The translations under genes were made by a program, and so were the position numbers. Of a stretch of DNA of 64,000 bases, positions 59,630 through 64,000 are shown piece by piece. Numbering within the stretch: the first letter of the stretch is position 1; the number at the start of each line of letters is the position of its first letter. This stretch comes from VXRJ01 sp964636705 (lineage in GTDB: Bacteria; Acidobacteriota; Vicinamibacteria; Vicinamibacterales; UBA8438). The notes beneath the pieces were generated by a model. That model ran no database searches. It was given only the letters and a program-made list of their open reading frames with translations, and was not told the origin of the DNA. Location of the stretch: contig CAZWUJ010000021.1 of the NCBI GenBank assembly GCA_964636705.1, forward strand, positions 5,141 through 69,140, given 5' to 3'.

Positions 59630-62600
59630 CTATCGCGCGGGAGGTGTCACTTCCGCAAGCTCCAGGAAGCGGCAGAAGGGATTGGCCAGGCGCATCCGCT
59701 CCGGGGTGCGGCAGTCCGGCGCGAACAGGTTCGGGCTGGCGACGATGGCCGCCACGCAGCGGGCGCGGGAGGTGGCGACGTTGAGGCGATGCAGGCTGTA
59801 CAGGAACTCCATGCCGCGCGGCGCCTCGTCGGCGCTCGATGTGGCCATCGAATAGACAACGATTGGCGCTTCCTGCCCCTGGAACTTGTCCACGGTGCCG
59901 ACCCGCGCGGCGTCCGGAAGCCGGGCCCGCAGCGCCGCGACGTGCGCGTTGTAGGGCGCCACGACAAGGATGTCCGCCACACGCAGCGGCTCCTGAACGC
60001 CGTTCTGGTCGATCCAGGCGGCGTCGGCGTCGAGCAGTTCATGAACCAGCGCCGCGACACGCTCGGCCTCTTCGTCCGAGGCATTCGTATTCCCGGCATG
60101 CGCAACGGGGATGAAGCGGAGGCCATGGCCGGACAGAGGTCCGGGGCCGAGCACCATCTGCCGGTCGAGGCCGGGACGCGAACCGAGCCGTCCGGCGTAG
60201 AACTGCTCGGTCGTGAAGCCGCAGACGTCGGGGTGCATGCGCCAGGTATGGTCGAGGAAGACGCCGCGGGACGGATCGACTGTCGCGGATCCGCCGAGAA
60301 GATGGCCGAGGGCCGACACGTCGGCTCCCGGCGGGTGGATTCCCTGGATGGGTTGATCGAGCTGGCGCGGGTCGCCGAGCAACACGAGGCTGGACGCCGC
60401 CTGGGAGACGGCAAGCGTGTTGGCGAGACTCATCTGCCCCGCCTCGTCGATGACAAGCACGTCCACCGCGCCCGCCATCTCCTCGCGCGCCCACAGCCAG
60501 GCGGTGCCGCCGGCGAGGTTCGCCTCGCCGGACGCGAGTGCCTCGGCCACTGCGTCGTTGGACCTGGCCTGGACGATGCGTTCGTCGGGGCAGCCGTCGT
60601 CGTCCTTCGCCTTCTGGATTCCACGCACGTCGACCGGCGCCGCGCGGCAGACGGCGCCGAGCAGGTTGGAAATCACCTTGTGGCTGTTGGCGGTCACGCC
60701 GACGCGTCTACCGTCGGCCAGCAGATCGAGGACGGCCTGCGCGCCCGTATGGGTCTTCCCGCTGCCGGGCGGACCCTGGACCGGCAGGACCGACCGGTCG
60801 AGTTGCCGCGCGATACGCCGCACTGCCTCGAGCGGACTCTCCCTGGGTGCCACGAGGTGCCCCCTCGGATCGGCGCACGATGGGTCCGGCTCAGAGACTG
60901 TCTTGGCCAGGCGTGGCGGCGAGCGCCGCAGCAGGTCGAACGCGGCGCGCCGCGGGCTGTCGGGCCGAAAACCCTGGGCCGCGACGTTGCTGGCCAGCCG
61001 GACGAGGCTCTCCTGCAACACCGTGCTGGTGACCACCTCCAACGGGACCAGCGCTTCGGGATGTGGAACCGGTGAGTTGCCTGCCCGCTTCAGGTCGACG
61101 ATCCCGGCCGCGTCGTCGATGTCGACGACCTTGCCGCAGGATCCCCACTTGAATTCCTCCGATTCGGCGGTTGCCGGGTTCTTTGGCGAGTCGCTCTCTT
61201 CGATCTCGTGCGGCTGCTCCGGGAAGCGGTATCGATGGACGACGGATCGCTTGACCCGCCCGACTTCGCCGACGTAGGTCAACCCTCCCAACGTCGCCCG
61301 GTTCTCGATGAACTCCTCCCCCTTGAAACCGCAGCGGTCAAAGAACTCCCACCACATCGACTTGTCCTCTCGACGGTGGAATTCCAGCAGGTAGGCCAGG
61401 AGCCGCCGCGCCCGCTGATCGTCATCCAGCGCGTCGTCGTCGACGGGCAGGTCGCGGGTCAGCGCCTCGAAAAGCGCCGCCGCTTCAGTCGTTTCTTCCT
61501 GCTCCCGATCACTCTCCGCGTCCCGAACGATAGGCCGGGGAACCGCTTCGCCGGTCAGATCCTCCAGATCGCTCCGGCAGCCCTCGAGCCACTCGGCGAG
61601 CCGAAGCGTCGAGATGCAGTCGTCCCGGTTGTAGCCCTCGATTTCCGTGCGAAGCGTATCCGCCGTGCCGCCGGGGTGACCCGATTCCAGTGCCGCTTCG
61701 AACCGCACGAGCGCCCGCGTGGCGGCCGTCAGATCGACGTCGCGCGCGTAGCCGTAGAACGGCTCCAGGTTCTTGATGGAGTACCCCTCGACCGAGGCGC
61801 GCAGCCCTTGCCGCACTGCGCGGTGCAGGTCGACGAACACCCTGCCGCGCAGCAGGCAGTCCACTTCGTCCTCGCGAGTGGCGTAACGGCTCATCAACCG
61901 CTTGACGGCGACAGTCTCGTAGGCGCCGTAGTGGTAGATGTGAAAGCCGGGATGCCGCGTCCAGCTCGCCAGGGCCCGGTCGATGAAGCGTTCGAACGCG
62001 TGCTTCTCGCTCTCGTGGTCGAGCGCCCAGGACGCGTCGTAGCGGCCGTTCCGATCCGCAACGCCGAACAGGTACTCGAAGCCGTCGTCCGCCGCGAAAG
62101 CGTCTCCTTCGAGGTCGAAGAAAAGGTCTTCGCCGGAGGGTTCCGGCAACGACGCAAGCCCCTTGTCCGGCTCGACGGGCGTGATCAGCTCGTGGATATG
62201 CCGGCGTTCACGCTGCCCCTGGACTTGCAGTCGGGCCTGCTCCCGGATCCGGGTCAGGGCGCCCGCAGTGACGCCCTCCAGCCGAGGGTCCATGGGCAAG
62301 CGGAGCGCGGCGAGATCGGTCATCGTCGTCACGCCCCGCTCGACAAGCCGGCGCCGCTGGCCGCGCGCTATGCCGGCAACGAGCGACAGGTGATCGTCGG
62401 CGCGGCGCTGTCGCGCGCACGATTGCTTCCAGTCGCAGATGTCGCAGTGGCTGACCGGTTCCGGATAGGTCTCCGGCGGTGCGGCCGCGTGCGCCTCGAA
62501 CCGCCGTCGGACGGCGCGATAGTAGGCCGCATACTCCACCACCCGAAACTGCGTCGTGCCTTCGCGGTTCGTCCCTCCCAGCGCGAGGTGCATCCACTCG

Positions 62601-63115
62601 GGGCCGGTTCCCTGGGCCTGGGTCAAGAGGTCCGAGTACAAGAGGAGCTGCAACAGCGCCTCGCCCTTGGCCGTTCGCGCCAGCTTCGCGTCTAGCGCCT
62701 CGTACGACCAGCCGCCCAGGCGGCTCGGCCGGTCCACCCGGAGCAGGAAGTCGGGGTAGCCGCTCCAGCGCCCGCCTTCGTCCTGCAGGCGTCCCTGGTA
62801 GATGACGTGGACGCCGCGGCGCATTGCCTCTTCGGTGCGCGCAGCGGCAGCGGCGGGATCGCGCTCCGAGAATGGTGCGTCGGCCGCGGTGACGACCTCC
62901 ACGGTGCGGCCGCTTCCCTTGAACTCCTCCAGAAGGCGTTGCTCGTGCTCAAGTCCCCGTTGTTTCAGCACATCGGCGCGCGGATCGTCGTACGGCGGCG
63001 GTGATTCGATTGCCCCGAGGGCGAAGGCGCGGCGCAGGCTCGTCAGGTGGTTGCACGCCAGATGGCGGCTGAGATCGGTGGCCGCGAACAGAAGCTGGCC
63101 GACGACATGGCGCAT
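59630..63115 (-). CDS. TM0106-family RecB-like nuclease fused to superfamily 1 helicase
   Basis: The 1161-residue protein has an N-terminal RecB/Cas4-like nuclease (SGYPDFLLRVDR, YEALDAKLAR) ending in a Cys cluster (SHCDICDWKQSCAR, about residues 219-232), then an RNase-H-like domain (EDLFFDLEGDAF, near 335) and a C-terminal Dna2-like helicase: Walker A QGPPGSGKTHTG (about 780), Walker B VLVIDEAGQMSLAN, LLGDPRQLDQP, TVDKFQGQEAPIVV and LNVATSRARCVAAI. Start is the ATG at 63115. It probably processes branched or 5'-flap DNA; a role in mobile element defence is only a guess. Confidence 0.88.
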   Translation of the reverse strand: MRHVVGQLLFAATDLSRHLACNHLTSLRRAFALGAIESPPPYDDPRADVLKQRGLEHEQRLLEEFKGSGRTVEVVTAADAPFSERDPAAAAARTEEAMRRGVHVIYQGRLQDEGGRWSGYPDFLLRVDRPSRLGGWSYEALDAKLARTAKGEALLQLLLYSDLLTQAQGTGPEWMHLALGGTNREGTTQFRVVEYAAYYRAVRRRFEAHAAAPPETYPEPVSHCDICDWKQSCARQRRADDHLSLVAGIARGQRRRLVERGVTTMTDLAALRLPMDPRLEGVTAGALTRIREQARLQVQGQRERRHIHELITPVEPDKGLASLPEPSGEDLFFDLEGDAFAADDGFEYLFGVADRNGRYDASWALDHESEKHAFERFIDRALASWTRHPGFHIYHYGAYETVAVKRLMSRYATREDEVDCLLRGRVFVDLHRAVRQGLRASVEGYSIKNLEPFYGYARDVDLTAATRALVRFEAALESGHPGGTADTLRTEIEGYNRDDCISTLRLAEWLEGCRSDLEDLTGEAVPRPIVRDAESDREQEETTEAAALFEALTRDLPVDDDALDDDQRARRLLAYLLEFHRREDKSMWWEFFDRCGFKGEEFIENRATLGGLTYVGEVGRVKRSVVHRYRFPEQPHEIEESDSPKNPATAESEEFKWGSCGKVVDIDDAAGIVDLKRAGNSPVPHPEALVPLEVVTSTVLQESLVRLASNVAAQGFRPDSPRRAAFDLLRRSPPRLAKTVSEPDPSCADPRGHLVAPRESPLEAVRRIARQLDRSVLPVQGPPGSGKTHTGAQAVLDLLADGRRVGVTANSHKVISNLLGAVCRAAPVDVRGIQKAKDDDGCPDERIVQARSNDAVAEALASGEANLAGGTAWLWAREEMAGAVDVLVIDEAGQMSLANTLAVSQAASSLVLLGDPRQLDQPIQGIHPPGADVSALGHLLGGSATVDPSRGVFLDHTWRMHPDVCGFTTEQFYAGRLGSRPGLDRQMVLGPGPLSGHGLRFIPVAHAGNTNASDEEAERVAALVHELLDADAAWIDQNGVQEPLRVADILVVAPYNAHVAALRARLPDAARVGTVDKFQGQEAPIVVYSMATSSADEAPRGMEFLYSLHRLNVATSRARCVAAIVASPNLFAPDCRTPERMRLANPFCRFLELAEVTPPAR

Positions 63116-63197
63116 AGCGCCGGACCATAGCAGAACCTTGTCGGAGCGGGTCGTCTCGCGCCGTACCGGTTGGCTGACAGGCTTCCTCGAAACAGGC

Positions 63198-63226
63198 TTG
63201 ATGGATAATTGGGGTATGGCCATAAT
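63198..63226 (+). promoter_or_regulatory. Sigma-70 promoter of the third vapBC, leaderless
   Basis: TTGATG (63198-63203) and CATAAT (63221-63226) are 17 bases apart. Transcription would begin near 63233, which is the A of the antitoxin's start codon, so the mRNA would be leaderless. Confidence 0.45.
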
Positions 63227-63244
63227 GGTGATATGGCCATACCC
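63212..63244. promoter_or_regulatory. Operator palindrome of the third vapBC
   Basis: GGGTATGGCCAT (63212-63223) and ATGGCCATACCC (63233-63244) are perfect 12-bp inverted repeats with nine bases between. Each arm contains the palindrome ATGGCCAT. It covers the -10 and the vapB start codon, as expected for autorepression. Confidence 0.7.
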
Positions 63245-63511
63245 AAGATCAAGTCGACGTACGCATTGGATGTGGAGTCCGTGCACGCCCTGGAGGATCT
63301 GGCTCGTCGCTGGGGGGTGTCGAAGTCGGAGGCGTTGCGGCGCGCCATCCGGAGCGAGGCAAGGCGGCAACCCGCTGGAGGCGCGCTGGCGGCGCTCGAC
63401 CAGCTTCAGTCGTCGCTGCGTTCGCGCAAGGTCGATCTGGAGCGGTGGGCGCTGGATGTGGAGTCCGAGCGAAGGGCAGCCGGCAGGCGACTTGAGGCCG
63501 AACCACGATGA
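63233..63511 (+). CDS. vapB: VapB-type ribbon-helix-helix antitoxin
   Basis: The 92-residue protein starts MAIPKIKSTYALDVESVHAL, then EDLARRWGVSKSEALRRAIR, the ribbon-helix-helix, followed by a charged C-terminal region (LEAEPR end). I use the ATG at 63233 because upstream in-frame codons (MGYGHNGD) come from the operator itself and there is no ribosome site. It overlaps the toxin gene by ATGA. Confidence 0.85.
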   Translation: MAIPKIKSTYALDVESVHALEDLARRWGVSKSEALRRAIRSEARRQPAGGALAALDQLQSSLRSRKVDLERWALDVESERRAAGRRLEAEPR

Positions 63512-63879
63512 TTCATCTGGACACGAGCTTTCTCGTTCGCGCCCTGATACCCGGGACGCTGGAAGACGCGAAACTGAGAGGATGGGTCCAGAGGGGAGAA
63601 ACACTCATCATGAGTTCGGTCGCGTGGGCCGAGTTCCTATGCGGTCCTCTCGACATTGGGGACCTCGAATTGGCCGAACGACTCGTCGCACGCCGGCAGG
63701 ACTTTACGCCCGATCAGGCGGTAGTCACGGCACGTCTGTTCAACGAGTCGGGACGGCGCCGAGGGACGATCATCGATTGCATGATTGCGGCGACCGCTCT
63801 TGCGGACGGCGCGCCGGTCGCCACGACGAACGTGGCGGACTTCCAACGGTTCGCTTCCGCGGGTCTCGCGATCGCGTGA
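63508..63879 (+). CDS. vapC: VapC-type PIN-domain toxin
   Basis: The 123-residue PIN-domain ribonuclease starts MIHLDTSFLVRALIPG (first Asp), with MSSVAWAEFLCGPLD (Glu), RGTIIDCMIAATALADGA (Asp) and TTNVADFQRFASAGL (last Asp). Motifs are complete. The gene is co-translated with its antitoxin through ATGA and ends 121 bases before the window edge. Confidence 0.92.
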   Translation: MIHLDTSFLVRALIPGTLEDAKLRGWVQRGETLIMSSVAWAEFLCGPLDIGDLELAERLVARRQDFTPDQAVVTARLFNESGRRRGTIIDCMIAATALADGAPVATTNVADFQRFASAGLAIA

Positions 63880-63977
63880 GGGACGACCGTCGGTGCAAGT
63901 CAGAGCATGTTGAGGGTTGCGGCCCGCAGCGGAATGCTGCTGGAATCTAGTGGTCTGTCCCAAGAATGACTTTACAC

Positions 63978-63996
63978 TTCTTGACCTTATCAAGAA
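63978..63996. promoter_or_regulatory. Inverted repeat at the window edge
   Basis: TTCTTGA-CCTTA-TCAAGAA is a perfect 7-bp inverted repeat in an AT-rich patch that also repeats CAAGAATG at 63961 and 63991. It may be an operator for a gene beyond the window. The stretch 63880-64000 otherwise shows no gene. Confidence 0.3.
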
Positions 63997-64000
63997 TGGC

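Noticed and set aside
1..64000. tRNA, rRNA, riboswitch and prophage genes
   Set aside because: I looked for tRNA-like cloverleaf ends, conserved rRNA words and phage structural genes and saw none; a covariance search would be needed to be certain about small RNAs.

Overview
The window is high-GC DNA with dense short operons, many secreted or outer-membrane proteins, TolB/PD40-type and PQQ propellers, a DUF4159/MoxR/DUF58/BatA/DUF4175 gene block and a SUF-type Fe-S operon. That mix points to an Acidobacteriota chromosome, most likely Vicinamibacteria-like. The assignment is inferred from gene content only; there is no rRNA or other phylogenetic marker here. I found no tRNA, rRNA, CRISPR array or complete insertion sequence.

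Region by region. 0-3.3 kb: a sigma-54 activator followed by a good -24/-12 promoter and two envelope proteins. 3.3-5.4 kb: a small accessory island with a possible truncated toxin-antitoxin pair, a higBA-type module, an AT-rich spacer with an attC-like hairpin, and an unrecognised two-TM protein. 5.5-8.4 kb: PQQ propeller, Sel1 and SGNH hydrolase genes. 8.4-10.2 kb: a YafQ/DinJ module with a clear promoter and operator, then a membrane protein / ECF sigma / anti-sigma cluster in which the sigma gene has lost everything after region 2. 10.3-16.5 kb: sufBCDSU plus a SufT/MIP18-type gene, led by an IscR-type operator and by REP-like hairpins; related REP palindromes have been inserted in frame into the SufT-type gene and form a perfect inverted pair just after it. 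16.6-22 kb: a lipoprotein, vapBC, thrB, a PspC-domain protein and a TolB-like propeller. 22-29.3 kb: an AddB/AddA-type recombination nuclease pair. 29.3-31.8 kb: a XamI-type restriction-modification locus with an intact methyltransferase and a badly decayed endonuclease. 31.8-34.9 kb: glutaminyl cyclase and two secreted proteins.

35-48 kb is the most striking block: eight collinear, tightly spaced genes (DUF4159, VWA/amidotransferase-like membrane protein, caspase/legumain-like protein without a visible catalytic cysteine, second DUF4159, MoxR ATPase, DUF58, BatA-VWA, DUF4175). By family knowledge MoxR ATPases act as chaperones for VWA partners, so these probably build or monitor something in the envelope; the actual job is unknown. 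48-58.4 kb carries a DUF4097 lipoprotein, an esterase, a third DUF4159 gene, a second vapBC, and a run of secreted hydrolases (phosphodiesterase, DapA-like, prolyl oligopeptidase, M28 peptidase). 58.4-64 kb carries a DUF4143 ATPase behind a near-perfect palindrome, a TM0106-type nuclease-helicase, and a third vapBC whose operator covers its start codon.
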